Source: a bacterium (GTDB lineage: Bacteria; Zhuqueibacterota; QNDG01; DSAB01). From it: DNA of 37,151 bases. The position numbers and the translations under genes are program-made. Positions 25,621-34,483 of this stretch are shown here, piece by piece. The notes beneath the pieces are model-generated. The model did not search any database, was not told the DNA's origin, and saw only the letters and a list, made by a program, of their open reading frames with translations. Position 1 is the stretch's first letter, and each line of letters starts with the position of its first letter. Location: the NCBI GenBank assembly GCA_011388275.1, contig DSAB01000071.1, positions 1 to 37,151 on the forward strand, given 5' to 3'.

Positions 25621-26934
25621 TCAATAGGATTCATGTTTGTGAGGTCCCATGGACCATACAGTCTGAAGAAAGAGGGAGTGATCATGATCCGTCCAGTTTC
25701 GCCGAGTGTGGCTGAACTGCAGTCGAAGCATGACGAATTCACTCTGCCAAAAATCAATATAAGGAGTCAAATCCCACTCTGTACACATCCTGTCAAATGG
25801 AAGTTCGGAATATCCGGTCCGGATTCCAAGCCAGAATCTCCTGCCGCTTTTGGCAGACAAATAGGCGTAACTTCCGAAACGTTTTCGCGTTCCATGGTTG
25901 GTATCACAAAAACTCCAGAAATATTCCTGCCGGAATTCTATGGTTTTGTAATGGGATTCACCCGCCGGGGTCCATTTGACTGTGAAATCCGCACCCAGAA
26001 TTGTATTTTTCAACCGTCCCAGACGATGAAAACCGTGCGCTCCGGAAAAACCGATCTCCAAATAGGTATTTCTGTTAAGATCATAATAATTCTTAAAATG
26101 CAGAACCGTGATTACATTGCGCGGATCTTCGTCAAATGATATTCCGTCGCCTCCGGACACGGCCTCAATATCCAGCTCATTCACATGTGCCCAGAGACCT
26201 CTCATCAGAATATTGGCCGACAGCCCTACCCCGCCGAAGTTTTCCAAACCGAAAAGATGTACCAGAGCCCTTGGGCGATCCGCCTGGGGTAGTCCATGGT
26301 CATGCCAGCGGTTCAACAGACCGAACTGTGTGTTAAAGTATCCCAACTTCAGGTTAATACCACCGGGAAGATTCAACCACTCCAGATATGCCTCGCCGAT
26401 CATAGCACTGAGCGGATCGTCACCGTGTGCCGGAATGCCCAGAAAGAATTTTCCTCTGGTGTAGGGGTCCAGAGGCGCGATGATATGAAACTCCGCTTCC
26501 CGCAGCGCGAACCGGTTTCTTCCCTCGGTGCGGATGCCCGGTTCTACAATATTCCGGTCTTTCGATGAACTCAAGCTGCCCATAAAATCACCGGTCAAAC
26601 TGATATTGGGGTTCAGTGCCTGCATTTGGCGTTCTCCACCCCGGAATACTTTGGTCACAGCGGATCTTTCCTCTTTCTTTTGCTGTGACAGGTTTTGGGC
26701 CATGCCCATCAGCTTTTTCAACTCCTCTTCATGTTTCTGTTTATTCAGCATATTTTCAAGGTTTTCGATTCTTTGATTCATTCGAGAAATTGCCTGTTTC
26801 AATATTCGTAACGAATCCGGTTCTTCGGTTTTCTGAAAATGATTTAAGCGATTTCCCGATTCAGACGGCAAAGTCCGTGCTCCGGTCTGAACCGATAAAA
26901 TGATAAACAGGACATTCCACAAGATCAATCTCAT
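25621..26934 (-). CDS. Coiled-coil outer-membrane beta-barrel of the metal-uptake operon
   Basis: 437 aa from the ATG at 26934, which has GAGGAG upstream. A signal peptide is followed by a coiled coil at about 40-85 (SRMNQRIENLENMLNKQKHE) and then a barrel of about 16 strands. The strand REAEFHIIAPLDPYTRGKFF and the segment EWLNLPGGINLKLGYFNTQF are like phosphate-selective or zinc-regulated porins with N-terminal coiled coils. Short His-bearing segments occur (NRWHDHGLPQ, HDHSLF, GPHKHESY at the C-terminus). The likely role is passage of metal across the outer membrane for the ABC system, inferred from the operon. Confidence 0.75.
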   Translation of the reverse strand: MRLILWNVLFIILSVQTGARTLPSESGNRLNHFQKTEEPDSLRILKQAISRMNQRIENLENMLNKQKHEEELKKLMGMAQNLSQQKKEERSAVTKVFRGGERQMQALNPNISLTGDFMGSLSSSKDRNIVEPGIRTEGRNRFALREAEFHIIAPLDPYTRGKFFLGIPAHGDDPLSAMIGEAYLEWLNLPGGINLKLGYFNTQFGLLNRWHDHGLPQADRPRALVHLFGLENFGGVGLSANILMRGLWAHVNELDIEAVSGGDGISFDEDPRNVITVLHFKNYYDLNRNTYLEIGFSGAHGFHRLGRLKNTILGADFTVKWTPAGESHYKTIEFRQEYFWSFCDTNHGTRKRFGSYAYLSAKSGRRFWLGIRTGYSELPFDRMCTEWDLTPYIDFWQSEFVMLRLQFSHTRRNWTDHDHSLFLQTVWSMGPHKHESY

Positions 26935-26993
26935 GGTGTACTCCTCTTTTTGAGATATTTTTTTCAATCAATGATGTTGAATGTTCGATTCAG

Positions 26994-27299
26994 TCAGGAG
27001 AATGTCGAGAATGGGGGCGCTCGTGTTTGAGCGGTTGAAGACACATCTGAAAAATAGACAGAATTTTTGTCCGATGTCCTGAATCGGGAAAATCGGATTT
27101 GCTGATTATGGATGGTTTCCAGAATAACGCACTGTATGGGGTCGTAGTCCTGGGCCTGAGCTTCCCATTGACACGCCGAGCAATTGTCATGAAACCGGCC
27201 GTCGTTTTCATGATTATGGCCGTCGAGCAGTATCAGACACGATGTAAAAAAGTAGACTGCAAGAAATACAACACCCAATATCTTTCTGTATGATTTCAT
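26994..27299 (-). CDS. Small exported or membrane-anchored His/Cys protein, putative metal binding
   Basis: 101 aa from the ATG at 27299. A long hydrophobic N-terminal segment (LGVVFLAVYFFTSCLILL) is followed by DGHNHENDGRFHDNCSACQW. This His-rich stretch ending in CxxC is like DUF2946-type small proteins found beside metal transporters. The rest is polar and unstructured in appearance. First gene of the metal operon; the next gene starts 59 nt on. It could be a periplasmic metal chaperone or sensor. Start Shine-Dalgarno is weak, so the start is less certain than the protein. Confidence 0.6.
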   Translation of the reverse strand: MKSYRKILGVVFLAVYFFTSCLILLDGHNHENDGRFHDNCSACQWEAQAQDYDPIQCVILETIHNQQIRFSRFRTSDKNSVYFSDVSSTAQTRAPPFSTFS

Positions 27300-27312
27300 T
27301 GATAAAATCCAT

Positions 27313-27337
27313 CGAATTATTTCATTTAAATTATTCG
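27313..27337. promoter_or_regulatory. AT-rich dyad upstream of the metal-uptake operon
   Basis: CGAATTATTT and AAATTATTCG form 10-bp arms with one mismatched pair and a 5-nt centre. The dyad ends 14 bp before the first ATG of the operon and overlaps the last codons of the GNAT gene. Its size and symmetry suit a Fur/Zur/MntR-type operator, but it does not match a specific consensus. No convincing -35/-10 pair stands out around it. Confidence 0.4.
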
Positions 27338-28038
27338 TGTACCAGCCCCATGCGAAGCACATCCTTGTATTCATCATCCACCAAAATCTCATCCCGAAGA
27401 ATTCCTTCCACTCTGAATCCCAAATCCTCGTTGAGACGTATGTTACGAATGTTGGTATCAAGCGTGTTAAGATATATTTTATGCAATTTCAACCCCTGAA
27501 TACCAAATTGGATCCACAAATTTGCCGCTTCCCGGGCCAGTCCCCTTCCCCGGTAATGCGGTTCACCGATAAGTTTTCTGAGTTCGGCCTTTTTCTGCAC
27601 ACGGTCTCGATTCAAAAAGGCCACGGTGCCGATCGGCTTTTGATCCGGCAATGTGACCATTCCCACTACATGTTTTTCCGAATCGAGCAGTTCATCGATA
27701 GGCATGGTCCTTGCCGTTGTTCTGGAGAGCTGAAAATACCGTCCTTCAGGATCATTCAGCCAGTGCTCGATTAAATGAAGGTCCTTTCGGCAAAGAGGCC
27801 GAATCACGATCCGATCACTCTGAATTGGCAACTTTTCGACGTTTCCTTTCGAAACGGTCGATAAAGCAGGCTGCCGTTTGTATGATCCATCGGTACGATT
27901 CTGCATGGCGCAGTCCAAAATGCAGTTGACAAAGCGGACATAATCGACCTGACGAAACCCGTATGAGAGAGTCTCCTTGTAAAGACTTCTTGCCACGGTC
28001 TCCAGGGTAGCCTGCGGAATATTGGGTTTCTCATTCAT
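27331..28038 (-). CDS. GNAT N-acetyltransferase with a helical N-terminal extension
   Basis: 235 aa from the ATG at 28038; a GTG at 28047 is an alternative. The catalytic domain begins near residue 75 (DRIVIRPLCRKDLHLIEHWL). It contains the acetyl-CoA motif HYRGRGLAREAANL and KIYLNTLDTNIRNIRLNEDLGF, resembling RimJ/SpeG-type acetyltransferases acting on protein or polyamine amines. The first 70 residues are predicted helical and are not part of the GNAT fold. The substrate is not evident. It is last in the long minus-strand housekeeping series. Confidence 0.88.
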   Translation of the reverse strand: MNEKPNIPQATLETVARSLYKETLSYGFRQVDYVRFVNCILDCAMQNRTDGSYKRQPALSTVSKGNVEKLPIQSDRIVIRPLCRKDLHLIEHWLNDPEGRYFQLSRTTARTMPIDELLDSEKHVVGMVTLPDQKPIGTVAFLNRDRVQKKAELRKLIGEPHYRGRGLAREAANLWIQFGIQGLKLHKIYLNTLDTNIRNIRLNEDLGFRVEGILRDEILVDDEYKDVLRMGLVHE

Positions 28039-28097
28039 AACGGGCACGCCCTTTCCGGTCGATCGTCTGTGTCATGCATCTGCCGGCACGGAAACGA

Positions 28098-28583
28098 TCA
28101 GGCCATTTTATAACCGATTGAACGGAGAAAATCTTTACGTTTGCGTATGTCGTCTTCTTTTTCCACGCCAGAAGGAGCCTGACCATCGACAACACCCAAT
28201 ATGCCTCTGCCCTGATCGGTTTCCGCTACCAGAACCTGAGTCGGGTTGGCTGTGGCGCAAAATATCCGGCACACCTCAGCGACCTGTTTGAGCCCTGGCA
28301 GAACATTGACAGGGAAAACATCCTTCAGGAAAACAATAAATGAGTGACCTGCTCCGATACGCATGGCGTTGTCGGCCGCCAGATCGATGAGATCCTGATC
28401 CGTTCCCGAAATACGAACGAGCCGCGGACCCGACGCCTCGCAAAAGGCAATCCCAAACGCTATTCCCGGAATCGACTGAACAAGTGTTTCGTGTATGTCC
28501 TCGACCGTCTTGATAAAATGCGATTGACCCAGTATAAAATTCAGATTATCAGGATTTTGAATGGGTACGGTTTTAAATTCCAT
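28098..28583 (-). CDS. Adenosine-specific kinase (DUF355 family)
   Basis: 161 aa, the normal family length. The family (PF04008) was characterised in archaea as phosphorylating or binding adenosine. Typical segments are NLILGQSHFIKTVEDIHE-like at the start, IPGIAFGIAFCEASGPRLVR, the core MRIGAGHSFIVFL and CRIFCATANPTQV. GAGG precedes the ATG. It is common in archaea and some deep-branching or anaerobic bacteria. With purB/purC nearby a role in purine salvage is plausible, though not demonstrated. Confidence 0.93.
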   Translation of the reverse strand: MEFKTVPIQNPDNLNFILGQSHFIKTVEDIHETLVQSIPGIAFGIAFCEASGPRLVRISGTDQDLIDLAADNAMRIGAGHSFIVFLKDVFPVNVLPGLKQVAEVCRIFCATANPTQVLVAETDQGRGILGVVDGQAPSGVEKEDDIRKRKDFLRSIGYKMA

Positions 28584-28602
28584 GCGAACCTCGAAATTTT
28601 TA

Positions 28603-28614
28603 TTGATGCATCAA
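28603..28614. repeat. Perfect 12-bp palindrome
   Basis: TTGATGCATCAA lies in the 35-nt gap between the second tatA and the adenosine-specific kinase gene. It could be an operator half, but its small size makes chance likely. Confidence 0.3.
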
Positions 28615-28618
28615 CACG

Positions 28619-28828
28619 TTATTTCTTTTTTTTCCCTGAGGTTTTTTCTTCCTCCTCACCCTCATCCAATTCTTTGATCTCGTCATTAACATTTTTAAGA
28701 CCATCCTTGAATTCGCGAATACCCTTTCCCAAACCCCGGGCCAGTTCGGGAATTCGTTTGGCTCCGAAAAGCAGCAACACTACGAAAAGAATGATCAGCA
28801 GTTCACCGTGACCTGGCATGGATATCAT
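28619..28828 (-). CDS. tatA: Twin-arginine translocase TatA-type subunit
   Basis: 69 aa. A single N-terminal helix ([20 protein letters not shown]) contains the conserved FG hinge. An amphipathic helix ([16 protein letters not shown]) and a Lys/Glu-rich tail follow. This is the more TatA-like of the two tandem copies. GGAGGGAA precedes the ATG. Confidence 0.93.
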   Translation of the reverse strand: MISMPGHGELLIILFVVLLLFGAKRIPELARGLGKGIREFKDGLKNVNDEIKELDEGEEEEKTSGKKKK

Positions 28829-28903
28829 GTGCTGTTCCCTCCTCTTATCATTTTCAAAGGGCGGATCCTTTACTCTTCAGAGAAAGCCCGCCATTCCTGG
28901 AAC

Positions 28904-29098
28904 TCATCCCAGATACCTGGATTCATCATCGTCATCCATGAACCGATTGATTTCATCCTTCACGTCTCGTGTTGCGTTCTGGAAACGGCTCACAGCCTTT
29001 CCAAACTTTTTGGCCAGAGACGGTAATTCTCTGCTCCCGAATAAAAGTAAGAAAACCAGAAGGATGAGAAGCAGTTCATAGGTCCCGATGGATCCCAT
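28904..29098 (-). CDS. Second TatA/TatB-type subunit
   Basis: 64 aa. The transmembrane helix ELLLILLVFLLLFGSRELPS also has the FG hinge, followed by LAKKFGKAVSRFQNATRD. It differs clearly from the neighbouring copy, with an acidic DDDD stretch near its end, and may play a TatB-like role. The ATG is 2 nt after pssA and follows GAGG. Confidence 0.92.
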   Translation of the reverse strand: MGSIGTYELLLILLVFLLLFGSRELPSLAKKFGKAVSRFQNATRDVKDEINRFMDDDDESRYLG

Positions 29099-29100
29099 TT

Positions 29101-29847
29101 TTACCTCGATCCGTTCAATGATTCGTTCAGTATAAAAAGTTCCTTAAGCCTGGCATCTCCACGAATTATATCCAAACCCCGGCGCCCAATACCGGTCAGC
29201 ATATAGGCCATAAAGAGGGGCGCCAGACTCCATTGAGGACAGACAGCCAGACATACAATCCCTGCCGAATACAGGATGGACCGCCATCGCTTCGCACCAG
29301 GCTGGAAATCAAGACGAGGCCACTGATAAGGAACCGTACTCATCATAAAAATACTCAGAAAAAGCACCAGTATCAGCCAAACCGTCATTGACGGTTCAAA
29401 GTCAAAGGGTGGTGAAAAGATTACCATTCCGGCGATTGTCATACCCGCTACAGGCAGGGGAACACCCTGGTAACCCTGTGCCCGGTTACCTTTCTGCAAG
29501 GCATTGAAACGCGCCAGACGGTAGGCGCCGGCAAAAACAAACGCCGTACAAGCAAAGGCGCCAACCCATGCATGGGCCATGAAAACAGTTCGGAAAACCA
29601 GTACCGCAGGAGCCACACCCGCAGAGATGAGATCGGAAAAAGAGTCAAGCTCAAGACCGAAAGGTGTTTCGCATCCTGTCCAGCGGGCCAGCTTTCCGTC
29701 CATGCCGTCAAAAAGTATAGCCAGAATGATAAACCACGCGGCAATTGAAAGGTTCCCCTTCAAAACCTCAAGAACGGCCATAAAACCGAACCCGAAATTA
29801 AGCAGAGTGAACAGGCTGGGAATAATGTAACCGCGTTTTGTCTTCAT
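29101..29847 (-). CDS. pssA: CDP-diacylglycerol-serine O-phosphatidyltransferase
   Basis: 248 aa from the ATG at 29847; a TTG at 29859 is also in frame. It makes phosphatidylserine in the inner membrane. The CDP-alcohol phosphotransferase motif is complete (DGMDGKLAR, then GLELDSFSD), and about seven helices are visible. It overlaps the 3' end of psd by 50 nt, so the two are tightly coupled steps toward phosphatidylethanolamine. Confidence 0.95.
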   Translation of the reverse strand: MKTKRGYIIPSLFTLLNFGFGFMAVLEVLKGNLSIAAWFIILAILFDGMDGKLARWTGCETPFGLELDSFSDLISAGVAPAVLVFRTVFMAHAWVGAFACTAFVFAGAYRLARFNALQKGNRAQGYQGVPLPVAGMTIAGMVIFSPPFDFEPSMTVWLILVLFLSIFMMSTVPYQWPRLDFQPGAKRWRSILYSAGIVCLAVCPQWSLAPLFMAYMLTGIGRRGLDIIRGDARLKELFILNESLNGSR

Positions 29848-30490
29848 GAATGAATCCAATCACGGTGCCCGCCTTGACAAACGTTCCCGATCGAACGGTC
29901 AAAGTAACGGAAGCGGGCAGAATAAGATCAACTCTCGAGCCAAATCGGATCAGTCCGATGATTTCTCCTTTTCCAATCCGATTGCCTTCCAGAATCTCGC
30001 AATGAATCCGCCTTGCGATGAAACCGGCGGAAAGACGCATGTTTAATTCCATACCCGCCTTATACAAGCAGAGGCTTATCGAATGATTCGTCAAGCCCGA
30101 CTTTTTGGAAAAAGCGGGATAAAACGACACTCCGGTTGTTCGTCTGGAAATAACTGTTGCATCCAGAGGAGATCGAATCACATGAACGTTCCACAATGCC
30201 AGAAAGATCGATACACGGAGGCGTTCTTCGCCGTTGAATGCCCCTGTTGATTCCCTGCAAACCTCCAGAATTCGGCCGTCTGCCGGCGATACCAGCGTTT
30301 CCGGCCTTTCATCGATCCGCCTTGACGGATTCCGAAAAAAACACAGAAAAAAAGACAGAATCAGAAAAAAAAACAAGCCTGCAGCAGCGAACGAATCATG
30401 AAAAATCCTGGAGGCGGTAAAACCGGCCGCCGAAAAACAGATCAGCCCAAAAATCCATTTCCCGGCCCATGGATGAACCGGTAGCCTCAC
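29798..30490 (-). CDS. psd: Phosphatidylserine decarboxylase, short archaeal-type
   Basis: 230 aa. It decarboxylates phosphatidylserine to phosphatidylethanolamine. Two N-terminal hydrophobic helices precede FRNPSR and VSPADGRI. The autoprocessing site is FGSRVD, where the GS serine becomes the pyruvoyl group. The GTG start overlaps the purC stop as GTGA. The operon order purC-psd-pssA links purine and phospholipid synthesis only by position. Confidence 0.94.
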   Translation of the reverse strand: MRLPVHPWAGKWIFGLICFSAAGFTASRIFHDSFAAAGLFFFLILSFFLCFFRNPSRRIDERPETLVSPADGRILEVCRESTGAFNGEERLRVSIFLALWNVHVIRSPLDATVISRRTTGVSFYPAFSKKSGLTNHSISLCLYKAGMELNMRLSAGFIARRIHCEILEGNRIGKGEIIGLIRFGSRVDLILPASVTLTVRSGTFVKAGTVIGFIHEDKTRLHYSQPVHSA

Positions 30491-31194
30491 GAACAGATCC
30501 TTTCTTCGAGTATTTTGTAATCTTCACCCAGGTTTTCCGCTTTTTGAAAAAACCGATCCTGTTCTTTTTGATCCGCCTCTAAATCCCATAAACGGCAATT
30601 ATCGAGAGATATATCATCGCCCAAAATAATTTGATCTTTCACTCTCCCGAATTCAAGATTCAATTCCACGAGAGTAAGCCGGCGCCTGTGAAAATAAGAT
30701 TTCAGCACGGCGTTGACCTTCCTCGCCATCATATCGATCGCCTTCATCGCTTCGGGTGATGCATATCCCAAACTGTACGCATGATCTTCATTGACCATAG
30801 GATTTCCCAGCAACTGATCCTTAAGGTAATATTCCAGGATTGGAAATTCAAGGGGAGCGCCTTTTTTAAGATGAAACCGCTTGATCAATGATCCGGATGC
30901 AAAATTCCAGATTTGCACTTGAATGGGAATCATGTCCAACGCCTGCACCAGAAGCTCGCCGGGTTTGATCAACTCCAGATAATGAGTCGCTACATGGTAG
31001 CTGTTAAGGAATTTCAGAAGAGTTTCGCAAACAGCCGCATTGATGTTTCCCTTGCCTTTAATGGTTTTACTCTTTGATTTGATCCAGGGAGGAATATCAT
31101 CCTTGAAATGAAGGATCATCTTATCGTTTTCCTGGGTGGCGTAGATCTTTTTCCCATGTCCTTCATGAAGCAACTTGCCTTTTCGAATCTCCAA
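30487..31194 (-). CDS. purC: SAICAR synthetase
   Basis: 235 aa from a TTG at 31194, chosen because GGGAGG sits six bases upstream and the resulting start, MEIRKGKLLHEGHGKKIY, matches PurC (E. coli 237 aa). A GTG at 31233, 2 nt after purB, is the longer alternative. It joins CAIR and aspartate in purine synthesis. Further signatures are NAAVCETLLKFL, EFPILEYYLKD and LVELNLEFGR. It follows purB, which acts on its product. Confidence 0.95.
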   Translation of the reverse strand: MEIRKGKLLHEGHGKKIYATQENDKMILHFKDDIPPWIKSKSKTIKGKGNINAAVCETLLKFLNSYHVATHYLELIKPGELLVQALDMIPIQVQIWNFASGSLIKRFHLKKGAPLEFPILEYYLKDQLLGNPMVNEDHAYSLGYASPEAMKAIDMMARKVNAVLKSYFHRRRLTLVELNLEFGRVKDQIILGDDISLDNCRLWDLEADQKEQDRFFQKAENLGEDYKILEERICS

Positions 31195-31235
31195 AACAAA
31201 CCTCCCTTGATTGGTGCGGCCAGCATAATCCACGA

Positions 31236-32558
31236 TTAAAGAAGCACCGGTTTAGAGTCGGTCACAGGCAAACCCGCCCGATTAAACAAATAATTGATAT
31301 TGCGAAGATGTTTCTCAAAATTAAAACAGTCGTTTACCTGTTCCTCTGTCAATATTTCCAGAATTCGATGATCTTCCAGCAGAATCTTTTGAAACGACTC
31401 ACCGGATTTCCAGCATTTCATAGCCGATTCCTGGACCAGTGCGTAAGCCTTTTCACGCGTAATGCCCTCCCCGACCATGGCCAGCATGACAGATTGAGAA
31501 AAAATCAATCCATGGGTCAGTTCCAGGTTGCGCCTCATGTTTTCCGGATACACCAACAGTCTGTCGATGAGAGAGATCGTTTTTTTCAGAATATAATGCA
31601 GAAGAATCGCCGTATCCGGAAGGATCACGCGCTCTACCGAGGAGTGAGAGATGTCTCTTTCATGCCACAGGGCGATATTTTCAAGGGCGGCCCCTGCATT
31701 ATTTCTAATCAGCCTGGTCAGACCTGTTATCTGTTCACAGGTGATGGGATTTCTCTTGTGCGGCATGGCGGAAGAACCTTTCTGGCCTTCTGAGAAAAAC
31801 TCCTCGGCTTCCAGGACCTCGGTTCGTTGCAGATGCCGGATTTCAACGGCGATCTTTTCCAGTGTCGCAGCCGCAACAGCCATCATGCTCATGAAATGGG
31901 CATGACGGTCTCTCTGAATCACCTGTGTCGAGATCTCGGCGGGTCTCAGACCCAGTTTTTTGCACACGAACTCTTCGACATCCGGATCGAGGTGAGCGAA
32001 AGTTCCCACGGCGCCGGAGATCTTGCCCACCGAAACCATATCAACCGCTTCCTCGATCCGCTTCCGGTTTCTTCGGTTCTCCGTATACCATAGAGCCAGC
32101 TTCAGGCCGAAAGTCGTGGGTTCGGCATGAATTCCGTGTGAACGGCCCATACAGACAGTATCTTTAAACTCCACGGCCCTTCGCCCGAGCACTTCACCGA
32201 GTTCGTCGATCTCTTTGAGCAGCAGTGCTCCGGCTTCCCTGAGCTGCAGAGATGTCGCCGTATCCAGCACATCTGATGAAGTCATGCCGGAATGAATAAA
32301 TCGTGAATCGGGCCCCACAAACTCGGAAACGCTGGTTAAAAAAGCAATCACATCGTGTTTGACGACCGCTTCGATTTCGTCGATCCTTTTGACATCGAAA
32401 CGGGCCTTTTTTTTGATCGTTTCCCAGGCTTCCGCAGGAATTTTGCCCTGTTCGGCCAGGACTTCACATACCGCCAGTTCCACATCCAGCCATTTTTGGT
32501 ATCGATTTTCAAGACTCCATATACGACCCATATCAGGCAATGTGTATCGGCTGATCAC
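31236..32558 (-). CDS. purB: Adenylosuccinate lyase
   Basis: 440 aa. It cleaves SAICAR and adenylosuccinate, two steps of purine synthesis. The start is GTG, preceded by GGGAGG. The signature SSAMPHKRNP, the substrate-site HSGMTSSDVLDTA and GRSHGIHAEPTTFG are all present. It is followed by purC. Confidence 0.97.
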   Translation of the reverse strand: MISRYTLPDMGRIWSLENRYQKWLDVELAVCEVLAEQGKIPAEAWETIKKKARFDVKRIDEIEAVVKHDVIAFLTSVSEFVGPDSRFIHSGMTSSDVLDTATSLQLREAGALLLKEIDELGEVLGRRAVEFKDTVCMGRSHGIHAEPTTFGLKLALWYTENRRNRKRIEEAVDMVSVGKISGAVGTFAHLDPDVEEFVCKKLGLRPAEISTQVIQRDRHAHFMSMMAVAAATLEKIAVEIRHLQRTEVLEAEEFFSEGQKGSSAMPHKRNPITCEQITGLTRLIRNNAGAALENIALWHERDISHSSVERVILPDTAILLHYILKKTISLIDRLLVYPENMRRNLELTHGLIFSQSVMLAMVGEGITREKAYALVQESAMKCWKSGESFQKILLEDHRILEILTEEQVNDCFNFEKHLRNINYLFNRAGLPVTDSKPVLL

Positions 32559-32594
32559 AAAAAATCCTCCCGGCTGATGAATAGTGTCAAGGGT

Positions 32595-33791
32595 TTACTT
32601 TTCATCGGTTACCCACTCCAGTTCTAACTTCACCTGAATCAGCTTTCCGTCCCGAAATATATCCAGCGTCATGATGGAACTTTCATTGAGATCGACCCGC
32701 TGAATCACGTTTTGTATATCCGAAGTCGAACGAATCCGATGGCTGTTCACAGCCACAATGACGTCTCCTCTTCGGATACCGGCCCGTGATGCGGGGCTGT
32801 CTTTATTCACCAGCGTCACAATGACCCCATCGTTTCGTGAGATTCCCAAGGATCTGGCTTCCAGGGGGCCCAGGTTCTCGACTTCCAGCCCGGTCCGAAA
32901 GGCACGATCCACACGCCCGATATTTTTCAGATCCGGAAGAATGGTCTTCACTCGATTAATGGGGATGGCGAATCCCAGCCCGATGGATCCTTTGGAATAA
33001 TTTCTTTCTGTAAAAATGAACGTGTTGATTCCGATACACTGCCCCAGGCTGTTTAAAAGAGGACCTCCGCTGTTTCCTCCGTTGATGGCCGCATCGGTCT
33101 GAATCATGTCTTTGTACAGACGATCCTGATAAGAACCGCTGAAATCCATATTTACCGCGCTGATGACTCCAACGGTGACGATCGGTTTTGAATTTACATT
33201 GAATAATCCGAAAGGATTTCCCAAAGCGATCACCCATTCACCGATAATTATGTCATCAGAGCTTCCCAGGGGGATAAAGGGAAATTGTTCACCTTCGATC
33301 TTCAACAAGGCGACATCATAGGTCATATCCTGCCCTGCAATGCGTGCCTTGTATTGCTTTCCGTCTGTTGTGGTTACAACGATATCCGAGGCATTGTGAA
33401 CGACATGTTCGTTGGTGAGAATATAACCGTCCGGTGAAATTAAAAAGCCGCTTCCCAGACCCTGTACTCTTCGTTCATATTCCCTGGGGGGAAAGAACAG
33501 CCGAAGCCATGGATCATCGAAGAACGGAGATCCCTGAACATACCGTTGAATTTGGGTGACATTGATACCCACCACCGCATCCGATGCGGAATTCACGGCT
33601 CGTGTAATGGCGTTCTGACGCGAATGAAAAATTTCATTCTGAAAATCATCGATGGGTTTCGAGGTTTGAGAAGCCGTTGAAGCAGGGGGCAGAATATCTT
33701 CCAAAGATTCCAAACCGCCATTACCCGAACAGGTAATCAGCCCTGTTGATACAAGACACAGGAGAAAAAGGATTTTTGAGGTGATCTTCAT
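32595..33791 (-). CDS. htrA: HtrA/DegP-like serine protease, probable lipoprotein
   Basis: 398 aa from the ATG at 33791. A TTG at 33800 would overlap the tal stop as TTGA and is a serious alternative, since neither has a good Shine-Dalgarno. The N-terminus is a signal ending LITC, an unusual lipobox, so anchoring is likely but not certain. The catalytic triad is visible: His in NEHVVHN, Asp in TYDVALLKI and Ser in GGNSGGPLL. A single C-terminal PDZ domain begins near 300 (SPASRAGIRRGDVIVAVN). One PDZ resembles DegS more than DegP. It is periplasmic, for quality control or stress sensing. Confidence 0.93.
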   Translation of the reverse strand: MKITSKILFLLCLVSTGLITCSGNGGLESLEDILPPASTASQTSKPIDDFQNEIFHSRQNAITRAVNSASDAVVGINVTQIQRYVQGSPFFDDPWLRLFFPPREYERRVQGLGSGFLISPDGYILTNEHVVHNASDIVVTTTDGKQYKARIAGQDMTYDVALLKIEGEQFPFIPLGSSDDIIIGEWVIALGNPFGLFNVNSKPIVTVGVISAVNMDFSGSYQDRLYKDMIQTDAAINGGNSGGPLLNSLGQCIGINTFIFTERNYSKGSIGLGFAIPINRVKTILPDLKNIGRVDRAFRTGLEVENLGPLEARSLGISRNDGVIVTLVNKDSPASRAGIRRGDVIVAVNSHRIRSTSDIQNVIQRVDLNESSIMTLDIFRDGKLIQVKLELEWVTDEK

Positions 33792-33796
33792 TCCAA

Positions 33797-34456
33797 TCAA
33801 TTCGTTTGGACCGCGTTCCAGTCCGACAGAAACCGTTCAATTCCCAAATCGGTCAGAGGATGTCTTACCAGCTGATGTATCACTTTAAACGGTATGGTGG
33901 CGATATCCGCACCGATCATCGCCGCCTGAATTACATGAAGGGGATGCCGCACACTGGCCGCAATGATCTCTGTTTCGATCGCATGGTTTTCATAGATGAC
34001 GACGATCTGATCCACCAATTCCATTCCGTCATGACTGATATCATCGAGCCGTCCCACAAACGGGCTGACGAACGAAGCGCCGGCTTTGGCCGCCAGAAGC
34101 GCCTGACACGGCGAAAAAATCAGCGTGACGTTCGTTTTGATTCCTTCCAGGGAAAGCTGTCTGACCGTTTTCAGCCCTTCCAGTGTGACCGGAACCTTAA
34201 CAACGATATGGGGATCAAGAGAAGACAGCTTTCGTGCCTCCCCGACCATGCCGGCTTGTTCCATGCCCGTAACTTCTGCGCTGACCGGTCCTTTGACGAT
34301 ATCGCATATGTTTTTTAATATGGTTTCGGGTTTCGATCCTGTTCTTTTAATTTCACGGGCCAAAAGCGTCGGATTGGTCGTCACTCCATCCAGAATTCCA
34401 AGTTCCTCGGCTTCCCGAATCTCTTCCACGTTTGCCGTGTCGATGAAAAACTTCAT
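33797..34456 (-). CDS. tal: Transaldolase, short TalC/FSA-type
   Basis: 219 aa, typical of the short family. It carries out transaldolase chemistry in the pentose phosphate pathway, or fructose 6-phosphate aldol cleavage. [22 protein letters not shown] and the Schiff-base lysine in HIVVKVPVT are present, with SPFVGRLDD later. GGAGG precedes the ATG. It complements rpiB at 10986. Confidence 0.94.
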   Translation of the reverse strand: MKFFIDTANVEEIREAEELGILDGVTTNPTLLAREIKRTGSKPETILKNICDIVKGPVSAEVTGMEQAGMVGEARKLSSLDPHIVVKVPVTLEGLKTVRQLSLEGIKTNVTLIFSPCQALLAAKAGASFVSPFVGRLDDISHDGMELVDQIVVIYENHAIETEIIAASVRHPLHVIQAAMIGADIATIPFKVIHQLVRHPLTDLGIERFLSDWNAVQTN

Positions 34457-34483
34457 GCCTCCTCCGTTTAACTTCTTGTTGAA

